Below, one piece after another: positions 52,140 through 62,054 of a stretch of DNA of 64,000 nucleotides. Every line of letters starts with the position of its first letter. Position 1 is the first letter of the stretch. The notes beneath the pieces are model-generated. The model saw only the letters and a list, made by a program, of their open reading frames with translations, searched no databases and was not told where the DNA came from. The DNA is taken from contig NZ_LYVP01000001.1 of the NCBI RefSeq assembly GCF_001984065.1, forward strand, positions 100,661 through 164,660, given 5' to 3'. Both the position numbers and the translations under genes were made by a program. The DNA is from Pseudomonas sp. KK4. Lineage in GTDB: Bacteria > Pseudomonadota > Gammaproteobacteria > Pseudomonadales > Pseudomonadaceae.

Positions 52140-52319
52140 AAAGGGAATTCCCGTTTGTGGAAGGCACGCGCGCCATGTTGCACAGCTGAAGTGTTACTGG
52201 CTAGCGGCAGAGTGTTTCGGGCTTTTGCCTGACAGGTCGGGTTCAGCTTCAGTCAGTGCAATAAGGCTTGTTCGATTGGGGCTGTAGGATAAGTGGATAA
52301 GTTGTGTAGGAAAGTATGT

Positions 52320-52760
52320 CTAGCGTCGCAACGCCAGCATCACTACCCCGGCCGTGATCAGACCGATTCCGCCCCATTGGCGCAGGTCGAGCCTTTCACC
52401 CAGCAGCACAACACCAAGCACGGCCACCAGCACCACGCTGAGCTTGTCCACTGGAGCGACCAGCGAGGCTGGCCCGACCTTGAGGGCGCGGAAATAGCAG
52501 ATCCACGACGCACCGGTGGCCAGGCCAGACAGCACCAGGAACAGATAACTCTTGGCGGAGATCGATCCTAATGACTGATATTGGCCCGTCGCGTACAAAA
52601 TCAAGGCCAGACTGACCAGTACCACCACTGTTCGCAGCAGCGTGGCAAAGTCCGAATTGACATTCTCGATGCCGATCTTCGCGAAAATGGCCGTCAATGC
52701 CGCGAATGCTGCGGATAACAAGGCCCAGAATGTCCAGGAAGAAAAGAAACCTGAGCCCAT
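52320..52760 (-). CDS. Small EamA/DMT-type transporter
   Basis: The 146-residue protein has four hydrophobic segments plus a final helix, i.e. one EamA repeat unit (FWALLSAAFAALTAIFAKIG, SGLATGASWICYFRALKVGP, VLLGERLDLRQWGGIGLITA). Single-repeat members of the drug/metabolite transporter superfamily act as dimers. The start at 52760 has GGGGGC before it. It is the gene next downstream of uvrD on the same strand, beginning 35 bp after the uvrD stop on that strand's reading, so the two may be co-transcribed. The substrate is unknown. Confidence 0.87.
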   Translation of the reverse strand: MGSGFFSSWTFWALLSAAFAALTAIFAKIGIENVNSDFATLLRTVVVLVSLALILYATGQYQSLGSISAKSYLFLVLSGLATGASWICYFRALKVGPASLVAPVDKLSVVLVAVLGVVLLGERLDLRQWGGIGLITAGVVMLALRR

Positions 52761-52794
52761 GATGTTGCCCCCGGCATTGCAAAAAGGATCGCAG

Positions 52795-54978
52795 CTAGAT
52801 CGCTTCCAGCTTCGCATACCCCAGCATCAACCACTTGCTGCCTTCGCTGAAGTTCACCTGAACCCGAGCCTGAGCCCCGGCGCCTTCGAAGTTGAGGATC
52901 ACGCCGTCCCCGAAGATCGAATGACGCACAGTCTGGCCGAGACTGAAGCCGGTTTCCGGAATCTCGCTGCCGCTGAACAGGTTGCTCCCACTCATCGACT
53001 GGTTACCGCCGAACGGACGGCTGACGCTATTGGAAAGCCGAACTTCCTGGATCAGGCCTTTCGGTACTTCGCGTACGAAGCGCGACACCTTGTTGTAGGT
53101 CTCGCTGCCGTACAGGCGACGGGTTTCAGCGTAGGTCATCACCAGGTTCTGCATGGCGCGGGTGATGCCGACATACGCCAGGCGGCGCTCTTCCTCAAGA
53201 CGACCCGGTTCCTCCAGGCTCATCTTGTGCGGGAACAGGCCTTCTTCCATGCCCACCAGGAAAACGTACGGGAATTCCAGGCCCTTGGCGCTGTGCAGGG
53301 TCATCAACTGAATGCTGTCTTCGTGTTCGTCGGCCTGGGTATCCCCGGCCTCAAGCGAGGCATGGCCGAGGAAGGCGGCCAGTGGCGTCAGGTCCTCGTC
53401 CTCTTCGCTGTTCTCGAAGTTGCGCGCGGCGCTGACCAATTCCTCAAGGTTTTCTACCCGAGCCTGGCCTTTCTCGCCTTTTTCCGCTTCGTGATAGGCG
53501 ATCAGCCCCGACTGCTCGATGACAGTCTGGGTCATCAGGTGCAGCGGCATTTCCATGCACTTGGCGGCGAGGTTTTCGATCAGCTCGATAAACGCGCCCA
53601 ATGCACTCGCGGCACGCCCGGTCAGGCCCTTGTTGGCCACCAGTTGGCGCATTGCTTCCCACATCGACACTTCGCTATGGCGCGCGTGATCGCGAATCGC
53701 CTCGACGGTTTTTTCACCGATGCCACGGGCCGGCACATTGATCACCCGCTCCAGTGCGGCATCGTTGCCACGGCCTTCGAGCAGACGCAGGTAGGCCATG
53801 GCGTTCTTGATTTCCGCCCGTTCGAAGAAGCGCTGACCGCCGTAAATGCGATACGGGATGCGCTCACGCAGCAACGCTTCTTCCAAAACGCGGGATTGGG
53901 CGTTGGAGCGGTACAAAATTGCAATATCGCTGCGGGAAAGGCCCGTTTTCAGCGCGCTTTCAATGGTTTCGACAACGTAGCGCGCCTCGTCGTGTTCGTT
54001 GAACGCGGCGTACAGGTTGATCGCTTCGCCATCGCCGCCATCCGTCCAAAGCTCTTTGCCCATGCGGCCGGTGTTGTTGGCAATCAGGGCGTTGGCGGCT
54101 TTGAGAATGCCGGCGGTGGAGCGGTAGTTTTGCTCCAGGCGAATGATCTCGGCATCGGGGAAGTCGTCGGAATACTGGTAGATGTTCTCGATTTTCGCGC
54201 CACGCCAGCCGTAGATCGACTGGTCGTCATCGCCCACCACCATCAGGCTGTCACCGCCCTTGGCCAGCAGGCGCAACCAGGCGTACTGCACGGCGTTGGT
54301 GTCCTGGAACTCGTCCACCAGAATATGCCGGAAGCGCTTCTGGTAGTGCGCCAACAGCCCCGGATGGTCGCGCCACAGGTCGAGGGCGCGCAGCAGCAAT
54401 TCGGAGAAGTCGATAACGCCGGCGCGCAAACAGGCCGCCTCGTAGGCTTCGTAAATGCTGCGCATGGTGGCCAGGAACAGATCGCCGCTGGCTTGGATGT
54501 GTTGCGGACGCAGGCCTTCGTCTTTCTGCCCGTTGATGAACCATTGAGCCTGACGGGCCGGCCAGCGTTGCTCGTCAAGGCCGAGTTCGCGGATCACCCG
54601 CTTGACCAGTCGCTGCTGATCGTCGCTGTCGAGAATCTGGAAAGTCTGGCTCAGCCCGGCTTCCTGCCAGTGCGCCCGCAGCAAGCGGTGCGCCAGGCCG
54701 TGGAAGGTGCCGACCCACATGCCGGCCGGGTTGATACCCATCAGCTGCTCGATGCGATGGCGCATCTCGGCGGCAGCCTTGTTGGTAAACGTCACCGACA
54801 GGATGGAGTGGGGCGAGGCGTTCTCGACCTGGATCAACCAGGCGATACGGTGCACCAGCACTCGGGTTTTACCGGAACCAGCACCGGCCAGGACCAACTG
54901 ACGACCCACGGGGGCGGCTACGGCCTGCCGTTGGGCATCGTTGAGGGAGTTCAGCAGAAGGGAGAGGTCATCGCGCAT
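52795..54978 (-). CDS. uvrD: DNA helicase II UvrD
   Basis: The 727-residue superfamily 1A helicase unwinds DNA in nucleotide-excision and mismatch repair. Motifs in order: Q-motif region LNDAQRQAV, Walker A LAGAGSGKTRVL, Walker B DEFQDTNAVQY, motif III VVGDDDQSIYGWRG, motif IV LEQNYRST, motif V LMTLHSAKGLEFPYVFLVG and motif VI VGITRAMQNL. The C-terminal tail (QARVQVNFSEGSKWLMLGYAK) is the small Tudor-like RNA-polymerase-contact domain of UvrD. Length is normal and no lesions are seen. Confidence 0.96.
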   Translation of the reverse strand: MRDDLSLLLNSLNDAQRQAVAAPVGRQLVLAGAGSGKTRVLVHRIAWLIQVENASPHSILSVTFTNKAAAEMRHRIEQLMGINPAGMWVGTFHGLAHRLLRAHWQEAGLSQTFQILDSDDQQRLVKRVIRELGLDEQRWPARQAQWFINGQKDEGLRPQHIQASGDLFLATMRSIYEAYEAACLRAGVIDFSELLLRALDLWRDHPGLLAHYQKRFRHILVDEFQDTNAVQYAWLRLLAKGGDSLMVVGDDDQSIYGWRGAKIENIYQYSDDFPDAEIIRLEQNYRSTAGILKAANALIANNTGRMGKELWTDGGDGEAINLYAAFNEHDEARYVVETIESALKTGLSRSDIAILYRSNAQSRVLEEALLRERIPYRIYGGQRFFERAEIKNAMAYLRLLEGRGNDAALERVINVPARGIGEKTVEAIRDHARHSEVSMWEAMRQLVANKGLTGRAASALGAFIELIENLAAKCMEMPLHLMTQTVIEQSGLIAYHEAEKGEKGQARVENLEELVSAARNFENSEEDEDLTPLAAFLGHASLEAGDTQADEHEDSIQLMTLHSAKGLEFPYVFLVGMEEGLFPHKMSLEEPGRLEEERRLAYVGITRAMQNLVMTYAETRRLYGSETYNKVSRFVREVPKGLIQEVRLSNSVSRPFGGNQSMSGSNLFSGSEIPETGFSLGQTVRHSIFGDGVILNFEGAGAQARVQVNFSEGSKWLMLGYAKLEAI

Positions 54979-55235
54979 CGGGGCATTCTAGGGGGCGGCG
55001 CCACACCGGGCAAACCCCGCTTTGCATTAGCCGATGAAAGAGGCGTGAGGGACGACCGGTCGGTCAGCGGCTGCAAGCGTTGGCCGGTCTCGTCTGACGG
55101 CTTTGCGGCCGGGTCGAGAGGCCGACACTTTTGATTGTTTTTTGACCGGGGGCAGTTTGGTCCGGGCACTGGCTTGTGTATGCTCCGTCGACGTTTCGGG
55201 CTCATGCTCATCATTATAAGAACAAGAAACTGCCT

Positions 55236-58127
55236 ATGACCCTCAACTCCGACCTGTCGGGCCCTTCTGTGGAGCCCCGGGTTATCCGTAAACAATACGC
55301 CATGGAAATGGCTGTCGAACGCACGCGCCTGCTGTATCAGGGCTCGCTGCTGCCCACGCTGTTCATGTTGACCAATGGTCTGGTCTGCGCCGCTTTGCTC
55401 TGGAGCCCGCAGCGCTACTTCCTGGTCTCGGTCTGGCTGGTGTGGCTGTTGTCGCTGGTGGCGTTGCGAGTGATTCAGGTCGCAGCCTTCGACTCGGCGA
55501 TTCCCAATCGCCAGGCCCATCCAATCTGGCGCCGCATGTTTTTGCTGGGCTCGGGCCTCACCGGCCTGACCCTGGCCGGGGCCGGCATCGCCCTGGTGCC
55601 TGCCGACAATTTCATTCAGCAAGCCTGGGTCTTCGGCCTGATCGGCGCGGCGGCCCTCTCGGCGAGCGTGGCCTACGCGGTCAGCCTGCCAGCTTTTCTT
55701 TCGTTCACCTTGCCCTGCCTGTTGCCGGCTATCGCTTACCTGTTCTGGGACGGCGACGGGCAGGGGCAAGGGTGGGGCTGGTTTGGCCTGATCTTGCTGG
55801 GTGCATTGACCGTGGTGGCCTGGCAGGTCCATCGGTTGATCGATCGTGGCTTGTTGCAGCGCTTCCAGAATCAGGCGCTGATCGAGCATCTGCAGCAGGC
55901 ACGAAGCTGTGGCGACCAGCTCAATCAGAAGCTGGCCCGGGAAATCGAGCAGCGCCGGCGGGCCGAAGCGGAGCTGCGGGAAATTCAGGTCGATCTGCAA
56001 AGCCGCGTCGCCCAGCGTGGTCTGGAACTCGACGCGGCCAGCGACGCATTGAGCAAAAGTGAAGCGCGGCTTGCGCTGGCATTGAAGGCCAGCGAGTTGG
56101 GGCTGTGGGACTGGAACCTGCAAACCGACGAAGTCCATCACACACAGATTCAGGAACTGTTCGGCCTGGCACCGGAATACGTGACGGCCATGCTGCGTCA
56201 CCTCAAGCCGCGACTGCATCCCGAGGACCTGCCAGCGCTGAGAAGGGCATTGGTCGAGCACTTCAAAGGGCGTACCGAGGATTATCAGGTCGAGTACCGC
56301 GTGCGCCACAGCGACGGTCATTGGGTGTGGATCGAGGACCGCGGGCGTGCGGTAGAGCGGGCGCAGAACGGCCGGGTGATCCGCATGGTCGGCACTCGCC
56401 GCGACATCAGCATCAGCAAGGCGCATGAAGAACAGCAGCAATTGGCAGCCACGGTGTTCGAGGCCGCCAGCGAAGGCATCGTGATTTTCGACCCTGACTA
56501 TGTCCTGATCGCCGTCAATCAGGCCTTTAGCCGTGTCACTGGCTACGGGGTCGAGGAATTACTCGGGCGAAGTGTCGTCGAGCTGCCGTGCAGCCGCGAC
56601 GCCCGCCGTCACTACGCTGCGATTCACCACGCACTGGAACAACACGGCAGCTGGCAGGGCGAGCTGGTGGAAACGCGCAAGAACGGCGAGATGTACCCGC
56701 AATGGCTGCATCTCAATGCCGTGCGCGATACCCGGGGGAATGTCAGTCATATCGTCGGCTTCTTCGCCGATCTGTCGGCGCGAAGAGAGTCGGAAGAGCG
56801 CATGCGCTACTTGACCCATCACGACGAACTCACCGGCCTTGCCAATCGCTCGATGTTCCGCGAGCGGCTCAGCGAGGCGCAACAGCGCGTTCGCCAGGGC
56901 GGTTATCGCAGCCTGGCGCTGTTGCACATCAATCTGGATCGCTTCAAACAGCTCAATGACAGCCTGGGTCATGAAGTGGCCGATCAGCTGTTGCAGAAGA
57001 TGGCCCGGCGGCTGATCAATGCCTTGCCGGAGGCAGACACCATTGCGCGCCTGTCCGGTGACGAATTCGCCGTGCTGTTCAATGCCTACGGCAACCTGTC
57101 GAGCCTGGCGCGGGTCGCCACGCGCCTGGCGAACAAGTTGCGCATGCCGGTGACGGTCGACGGTCATGAGCTGGTGGTCAGTGCGTCGATGGGCATCAGC
57201 CTGTTGCCGGACAGCGCCCGGGACATCTCCACATTGGTCGCCCAGTCGAACATGGCCATGCAGCATGCCAAGCACTTGGGCGGTAACAATTTCCAGTTCT
57301 ACACCGACAGCCTGCAAGCCAGCACGCTGGAGCGATTGCAGCTGGAAAACCAACTGCGCAAAGCCGTCGAAGAGAAGCAGTTGAAGGTGTTCTATCAACC
57401 GAAGTTGTGCCTGGCCACGGGCAAATTGAACGCTGCCGAAGCGCTGGTGCGCTGGGATCACCCGACCATGGGGCGCGTGCCGCCGGGGGATTTCATCGGC
57501 CTGGCCGAGGAAACCGGCCTGATCGGTCCCATCGGCGAGTTCGTGTTGCGCCAGGCCTGCTGGCAAGCCTGCGAGTGGCAACGCCAGGGGCTTGAGCCGA
57601 TTAGGGTATCGGTCAATTTGTCGGTGCACCAACTGCGTCAGGGCAAATTGGTGAGCCTGGTGCGGCAGGTGCTGCAGGAGACCGGGCTGGCGCCGTGCTA
57701 TCTGGAGCTAGAGCTCACCGAGAGCCAGTTGCTGGACAGCGTCGAGCACATCATCGCGACGTTCCAGCAACTGCGCGACCTGGGGGTGAAACTGGCGATC
57801 GACGATTTCGGTACCGGCTATTCATCCCTGAGCTATCTCAAACGGATTCCGGTGGATTACGTGAAAATCGACCAGGCGTTCATTCGCGGCCTGGGGGAGG
57901 GCACGGAAGATGCGGCGATCACCCGGGCGATCATCGCCATGGCCCATGGGTTGTCGTTGAAGGTGGTGGCCGAGGGTGTAGAGCGACGCGAGCAGTTGGA
58001 ATTCCTGAAAACCGAGCACTGTGACGAGGTGCAGGGTTATCTGATCAGCCAGCCGATAGAGGCCGAGGGGCTTGCAGGGCTGTTACGTGAGCAAGACACG
58101 GGTGCTACATCCGGCGCGAGCACCTGA
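55236..58127 (+). CDS. PAS-GGDEF-EAL cyclic-di-GMP signalling protein
   Basis: The 963-residue protein has an N-terminal block of hydrophobic segments (about 30-200), a coiled coil (225-275), two PAS/PAC domains (about 280-530), a GGDEF domain and an EAL domain (about 700-950). The GGDEF site reads SGDEF, so diguanylate cyclase activity is doubtful. The EAL site looks complete: AEALVRWDHP, LELTES, IDDFGTGYSS, KIDQAFIRG, EGVERREQ and VQGYLIS. It is therefore probably a c-di-GMP phosphodiesterase controlled by its PAS sensors. The start at 55236 is the ATG before the conserved part; no strong ribosome site was seen. Confidence 0.92.
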   Translation: MTLNSDLSGPSVEPRVIRKQYAMEMAVERTRLLYQGSLLPTLFMLTNGLVCAALLWSPQRYFLVSVWLVWLLSLVALRVIQVAAFDSAIPNRQAHPIWRRMFLLGSGLTGLTLAGAGIALVPADNFIQQAWVFGLIGAAALSASVAYAVSLPAFLSFTLPCLLPAIAYLFWDGDGQGQGWGWFGLILLGALTVVAWQVHRLIDRGLLQRFQNQALIEHLQQARSCGDQLNQKLAREIEQRRRAEAELREIQVDLQSRVAQRGLELDAASDALSKSEARLALALKASELGLWDWNLQTDEVHHTQIQELFGLAPEYVTAMLRHLKPRLHPEDLPALRRALVEHFKGRTEDYQVEYRVRHSDGHWVWIEDRGRAVERAQNGRVIRMVGTRRDISISKAHEEQQQLAATVFEAASEGIVIFDPDYVLIAVNQAFSRVTGYGVEELLGRSVVELPCSRDARRHYAAIHHALEQHGSWQGELVETRKNGEMYPQWLHLNAVRDTRGNVSHIVGFFADLSARRESEERMRYLTHHDELTGLANRSMFRERLSEAQQRVRQGGYRSLALLHINLDRFKQLNDSLGHEVADQLLQKMARRLINALPEADTIARLSGDEFAVLFNAYGNLSSLARVATRLANKLRMPVTVDGHELVVSASMGISLLPDSARDISTLVAQSNMAMQHAKHLGGNNFQFYTDSLQASTLERLQLENQLRKAVEEKQLKVFYQPKLCLATGKLNAAEALVRWDHPTMGRVPPGDFIGLAEETGLIGPIGEFVLRQACWQACEWQRQGLEPIRVSVNLSVHQLRQGKLVSLVRQVLQETGLAPCYLELELTESQLLDSVEHIIATFQQLRDLGVKLAIDDFGTGYSSLSYLKRIPVDYVKIDQAFIRGLGEGTEDAAITRAIIAMAHGLSLKVVAEGVERREQLEFLKTEHCDEVQGYLISQPIEAEGLAGLLREQDTGATSGAST

Positions 58128-58235
58128 AATCGAGGGATGTGGTTACGCATTGAGCAGGCAAAAAGCCGATTCATGTAGTATAACTACAAGCTTGCTACAT
58201 CCCCGGCAACTGCCAATAACAAAGAGTCCAGCCCT

Positions 58236-59102
58236 TTGAATCTGCTGCAACACATCGCCCAGTCTCGTCACCTGTTACGCAAGTCGGAGCTCAAGGTCGC
58301 CGATCACGTGCTGCTTGACCCCGCGGCCGTGATGCACAGTTCCATGGCCGACCTGGCCCATAGCGTCGGCATCAGCGAACCGACCATCGTGCGTTTTTGC
58401 CGTGCCATCGGCTGCTCCGGGTTTCAGGACCTGAAGTTGAAGCTGGCCCAGAGCCTGGCGGCAGGCGCCAGTTTCGGGCAATTCGCTATCCATGAAGATG
58501 ACTCGGTTGCCGACTACAGCCTGAAAATTTTCGACACCACCCTGCACACCCTGATGGAGGTTCGCGAGAAGCTCGATCCGGTGGAACTGCAACGGGCGGT
58601 GACGCTGATGTCCCAGGCCCAACGGGTCGAATTCTATGGCTTCGGTGCTTCTGGCGCGGTGGCGGCCGATGCCCAGCACAAGTTCTTCCGCTTGCTGCTG
58701 ACTGCGGCGGCGTATTCCGACCCGCACATGCAGGCGATGTCGGCAGTGACCCTCAAGCCCAGCGACGTGGCGATCTGCATCTCCCAGTCCGGGCGCTCCA
58801 AGGACCTGCTGATCACCGCCAACCTGGTGCGTGAAAGCGGAGCCTCGCTGATCACTCTGTGCCCGAGCCAGACGCCGTTGGCTGAGCTATCGACCGTCAA
58901 CCTGGCAATCGATGTGCACGAAGACACCGAAATATATACGCCGTTGACCTCGCGGATCGCGCACCTGGTGGTGATCGACGTGCTGGCGATGGGCGTGGCC
59001 ATGGCACGTGGTCCGAGCCTGGTGAACCACCTCAAGAGCGTCAAGCGCAGCCTTCGCAGCTTGCGGCTGTCGCCCAAGTCAGTGAAAGCGCTGGACGATT
59101 GA
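58236..59102 (+). CDS. HexR/RpiR-family transcriptional regulator
   Basis: The 288-residue protein has an N-terminal RpiR helix-turn-helix (SSMADLAHSVGISEPTIVRF, CRAIGCSGFQDLKLKLAQSL) and a C-terminal SIS sugar-phosphate-binding domain (about 120-260; FYGFGASGAVAADAQHKF, CISQSGRSKDLL). It is of the HexR type, which in pseudomonads senses KDPG and represses glucose catabolism. Pseudomonads also carry a HexR-like paralogue near the biotin carboxylase genes, and context suggests this is that paralogue. Start is TTG at 58236 (homology begins there; AAAGAG lies upstream). Confidence 0.9.
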   Translation: MNLLQHIAQSRHLLRKSELKVADHVLLDPAAVMHSSMADLAHSVGISEPTIVRFCRAIGCSGFQDLKLKLAQSLAAGASFGQFAIHEDDSVADYSLKIFDTTLHTLMEVREKLDPVELQRAVTLMSQAQRVEFYGFGASGAVAADAQHKFFRLLLTAAAYSDPHMQAMSAVTLKPSDVAICISQSGRSKDLLITANLVRESGASLITLCPSQTPLAELSTVNLAIDVHEDTEIYTPLTSRIAHLVVIDVLAMGVAMARGPSLVNHLKSVKRSLRSLRLSPKSVKALDD

Positions 59103-59123
59103 TCCAAGGGTTGGCGCTATCCC

Positions 59124-59218
59124 TGTGGCGAGGGAGCTTGCTCCCGTCGGGCTGCGAAGCGGCCCTTCAAAGCCGGCGACTGCTGCGCAGCCGAGCGGGA
59201 GCAAGCTCCCTCGCCACA
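59124..59218. repeat. REP doublet, second type
   Basis: TGTGGCGAGGGAGCTTGCTC at the left and its inverse (GAGCAAGCTCCCTCGCCACA) at the right are 23 bp inverted arms around about 49 bp. The core differs from the CGGGCTTGCTCGCGA type elsewhere in the window. Confidence 0.9.
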
Positions 59219-59319
59219 AAAGCAGTGGTAACTTTCATCTTGCTGTAACCCGCCAGCCGCCAAACCGTCATCCCCTGCGCCTATCTTGAAGCTCCCGTAC
59301 TCGCCTTGGGAGACTCGAA

Positions 59320-59532
59320 ATGGCCCAGCCCTACGAAGAACGCAACAGCGCTGTCAAAACCCGTCGTCAGCAGGAAGATCAGCGCCGCATGGAATTCCGT
59401 CGCGCTATTGAAGATCGCTGCGAACGCCGCCAGCTTCTCGCCGAAATCGGCGATTTTCCCGAAGACTTCGAACTTAATTTCTGGCAGGCAGCGTCGACGA
59501 CTTCCCGTCGAAACGCTCAACCAGCCCGCTGA
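59320..59532 (+). CDS. Small conserved charged protein
   Basis: The 70-residue, Arg/Glu-rich protein (MAQPYEERNSAVKTRRQQED, RRMEFRRAIEDRCERRQLLA) has a good ribosome site (GGGAGA, 7 nt spacing) and typical pseudomonad codon use, so it is probably real. It looks like one long helix and resembles the short PA3496-type proteins of pseudomonads; this name is tentative. Its last 59 bp overlap the 3' end of the convergent LysR gene. Confidence 0.65.
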   Translation: MAQPYEERNSAVKTRRQQEDQRRMEFRRAIEDRCERRQLLAEIGDFPEDFELNFWQAASTTSRRNAQPAR

Positions 59533-60436
59533 TCTGCACCCGCTCGCTGCGCACGAACGCCAGGAAGGCGTGAGCCACCGGTGACAGGCGTTTAGCCTTG
59601 GCCTGCACCACGCACCAACTGCGGTACAGCGGCAATTCTTCGACCGGCAACTCGATCAAGCCGCCGGTCGCCAGCTCCAGGTTCAGGGCGTGACGCGTCA
59701 ACAGCGCAACGCCCAACCCCGCCAATACACACTCACGCTGGGCTTCGGCCGACGACACTTCCTGGGTCTGGTTGAAGTGCACGCGCTTCTCTTTGAAATA
59801 CTCCTCGCACGCCATGCGCGTACCCGAGCCGGGCTCGCGCAACAGCAGCGTGTAAGGCTCAAGATCCTGCAGGCGCAACGGGCCCATATGGCACAGCGGG
59901 TGATCCGGTGGTGCGACCGCGACGATCGGGTTGTTGAGGAATGGCAGAAACTCCAGCCCCATGTCCTGCGGGACCATGGACATGATCACCAGGTCATCGC
60001 GGTTGTCAGAGAGGCGGCGGATCACCTGCCCGCGATTGACCACCGTCAGTTGCAGGTTGACCTCCGGATGCTGGCGCTTGAACGCCGCAAACAAATGCGG
60101 GACGAAATACTTGGCGCTGGATTCGACCGCCAGTTTCAACTGACCCTGTAACGAGCCCTGCATGTCGGACAGCTGCATGTCGAGGTTTTCCAGGCGCCCG
60201 AAAATATCCCGGCTGGCCCGCTGAAGGGCTTCCGCGGCTTCGGTCATGTAGAGTTTTTTGCCGACGTAATCGAACAAAGGTTGACCAATCAGCTCCTCGA
60301 GTTGACGGATCTGTAGGCTGACGGCTGGTTGCGTGAGGGACATTTCGTCGGCAGCGCGGCTGTAGGAGCGTAAATCACAGACCTCGTTGAAGATCTGCAA
60401 TTGACGCAATGTCATACGCATCAAGGACTTACGCAT
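59474..60436 (-). CDS. LysR-family regulator next to pyruvate carboxylase genes
   Basis: The 320-residue protein has a LysR helix-turn-helix (TLRQLQIFNEVCDLRSYSRA, ADEMSLTQPAVSLQIRQLEE) and an effector domain of the CbbR/CysB-like shape (about 95-300). It diverges from pycA-oadA with a 191 bp gap, the standard arrangement for a LysR regulator and its target, so it probably controls anaplerotic pyruvate carboxylation. Internal ATGs at codons 6 and 8 are alternative starts (MRMTLRQL); the first has no clear ribosome site. It overlaps the small charged gene at its 3' end. Confidence 0.9.
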   Translation of the reverse strand: MRKSLMRMTLRQLQIFNEVCDLRSYSRAADEMSLTQPAVSLQIRQLEELIGQPLFDYVGKKLYMTEAAEALQRASRDIFGRLENLDMQLSDMQGSLQGQLKLAVESSAKYFVPHLFAAFKRQHPEVNLQLTVVNRGQVIRRLSDNRDDLVIMSMVPQDMGLEFLPFLNNPIVAVAPPDHPLCHMGPLRLQDLEPYTLLLREPGSGTRMACEEYFKEKRVHFNQTQEVSSAEAQRECVLAGLGVALLTRHALNLELATGGLIELPVEELPLYRSWCVVQAKAKRLSPVAHAFLAFVRSERVQISGLVERFDGKSSTLPARN

Positions 60437-60627
60437 TTTACCGGAACTCTCAACGCAGGCAGATCCACCAACTATAAGTCTTTACTTATGCATGACCCAA
60501 TAATTATTCATTTTTGTTAATCCCTTGCGAGCGCTAGTGTGGGGCTGCGACCAAATTGAAACATTTGGTCACGCGTCGACCTGGGTCTATCGGGTCGTGG
60601 GTACTACCGGCTCAAGGGAAACTCCAA

Positions 60628-62043
60628 GTGATAAAAAAGATCCTGATCGCCAACCGTGGTGAGATCGCCGTCCGAATCGTACGAGCCTGCGCCGAAATGG
60701 GCATTCGCTCGGTAGCGATTTATTCCGACGCCGATCGCCATGCGCTGCATGTGAAACGTGCGGACGAGGCCCACAGCATCGGCGCCGAGCCTCTGGCCGG
60801 TTACCTGAACCCGCGCAAGCTGGTGAACCTGGCGGTGGAAACCGGTTGCGATGCCTTGCACCCTGGCTACGGCTTCCTCTCGGAAAACGCCGAACTGGCG
60901 GACATCTGCGCCGAACGCGGTATCAAATTCATCGGTCCATCGGCGGAAGTCATTCGCCGCATGGGCGACAAGACCGAAGCGCGCCGCAGCATGATCAAGG
61001 CGGGCGTACCGGTCACCCCCGGCACCGAAGGCAACGTGTCGGGCATTGAAGAGGCCCTGACCGAAGGCGATCGCATCGGTTATCCGGTGATGCTCAAGGC
61101 CACTTCCGGTGGTGGCGGGCGCGGTATCCGTCGCTGCAACAGCCGCGAAGAACTCGAACAGGCATTCCCCCGCGTCATTTCCGAAGCCACCAAGGCCTTC
61201 GGTTCGGCGGAGGTGTTCCTGGAAAAGTGCATCGTCAACCCCAAGCACATCGAAGCGCAGATCCTCGGCGACAGCTTTGGCAACGTGGTGCACCTGTTCG
61301 AGCGTGATTGCTCGATCCAGCGTCGCAACCAGAAGCTGATCGAGATCGCCCCGAGCCCGCAGCTGACGCCGGAACAGCGCGCCTACATCGGTGACCTCTC
61401 GGTGCGTGCGGCCAAAGCCGTGGGTTACGAGAACGCCGGCACCGTGGAGTTCCTGCTCGCCGAGGGCGAGGTGTACTTCATGGAGATGAACACCCGGGTG
61501 CAGGTGGAACACACCATCACCGAAGAAATCACCGGCATCGACATTGTCCGCGAGCAGATCCGCATCGCCTCGGGCCTGCCGCTTTCGGTGAAACAGGAAG
61601 ACATCCAGCACCGTGGTTTCGCCCTGCAATTTCGGATCAACGCCGAAGACCCGAAAAACAACTTCCTGCCCAGCTTCGGCAAGATCACCCGTTACTACGC
61701 GCCCGGCGGTCCCGGCGTGCGTACCGACACGGCGATCTACACCGGCTACACCATTCCACCGTTCTACGACTCCATGTGCCTGAAACTGGTGGTCTGGGCG
61801 CTGACCTGGGAAGAAGCGATGGACCGTGGCCTGCGCGCCCTGGACGACATGCGTCTGCAAGGGGTCAAGACCACCGCCGCGTACTACCAGGAAATCCTTC
61901 GCAACCCGGAATTCCGTAGCGGCCAGTTCAACACCAGCTTCGTTGAAAGCCACCCTGAACTGACCAACTACTCGATCAAGCGCAAACCCGAAGAGCTGGC
62001 CCTGGCCATCGCCGCCGCCATCGCCGCCCACGCAGGCCTGTGA
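60628..62043 (+). CDS. pycA: Pyruvate carboxylase subunit A (biotin carboxylase)
   Basis: The 471-residue ATP-grasp enzyme carboxylates the biotin of its partner subunit. Landmarks: KKILIANRGEIAVRIVRACA, the glycine-rich ATP loop KATSGGGGRGIRR, FLEKCIVNPKHIEAQIL, FERDCSIQRRNQKLIEIAPS and MNTRVQVEHTITEEITGID. It starts with GTG at 60628 (AAGGG upstream; the family sequence begins IKKILIANRG). The next gene starts 11 bp after the stop and encodes the carboxyltransferase, giving the two-subunit pyruvate carboxylase known in pseudomonads, which replenishes oxaloacetate. It is regulated most likely by the divergent LysR gene. Confidence 0.94.
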   Translation: MIKKILIANRGEIAVRIVRACAEMGIRSVAIYSDADRHALHVKRADEAHSIGAEPLAGYLNPRKLVNLAVETGCDALHPGYGFLSENAELADICAERGIKFIGPSAEVIRRMGDKTEARRSMIKAGVPVTPGTEGNVSGIEEALTEGDRIGYPVMLKATSGGGGRGIRRCNSREELEQAFPRVISEATKAFGSAEVFLEKCIVNPKHIEAQILGDSFGNVVHLFERDCSIQRRNQKLIEIAPSPQLTPEQRAYIGDLSVRAAKAVGYENAGTVEFLLAEGEVYFMEMNTRVQVEHTITEEITGIDIVREQIRIASGLPLSVKQEDIQHRGFALQFRINAEDPKNNFLPSFGKITRYYAPGGPGVRTDTAIYTGYTIPPFYDSMCLKLVVWALTWEEAMDRGLRALDDMRLQGVKTTAAYYQEILRNPEFRSGQFNTSFVESHPELTNYSIKRKPEELALAIAAAIAAHAGL

Positions 62044-62054
62044 GGAATAAAACA

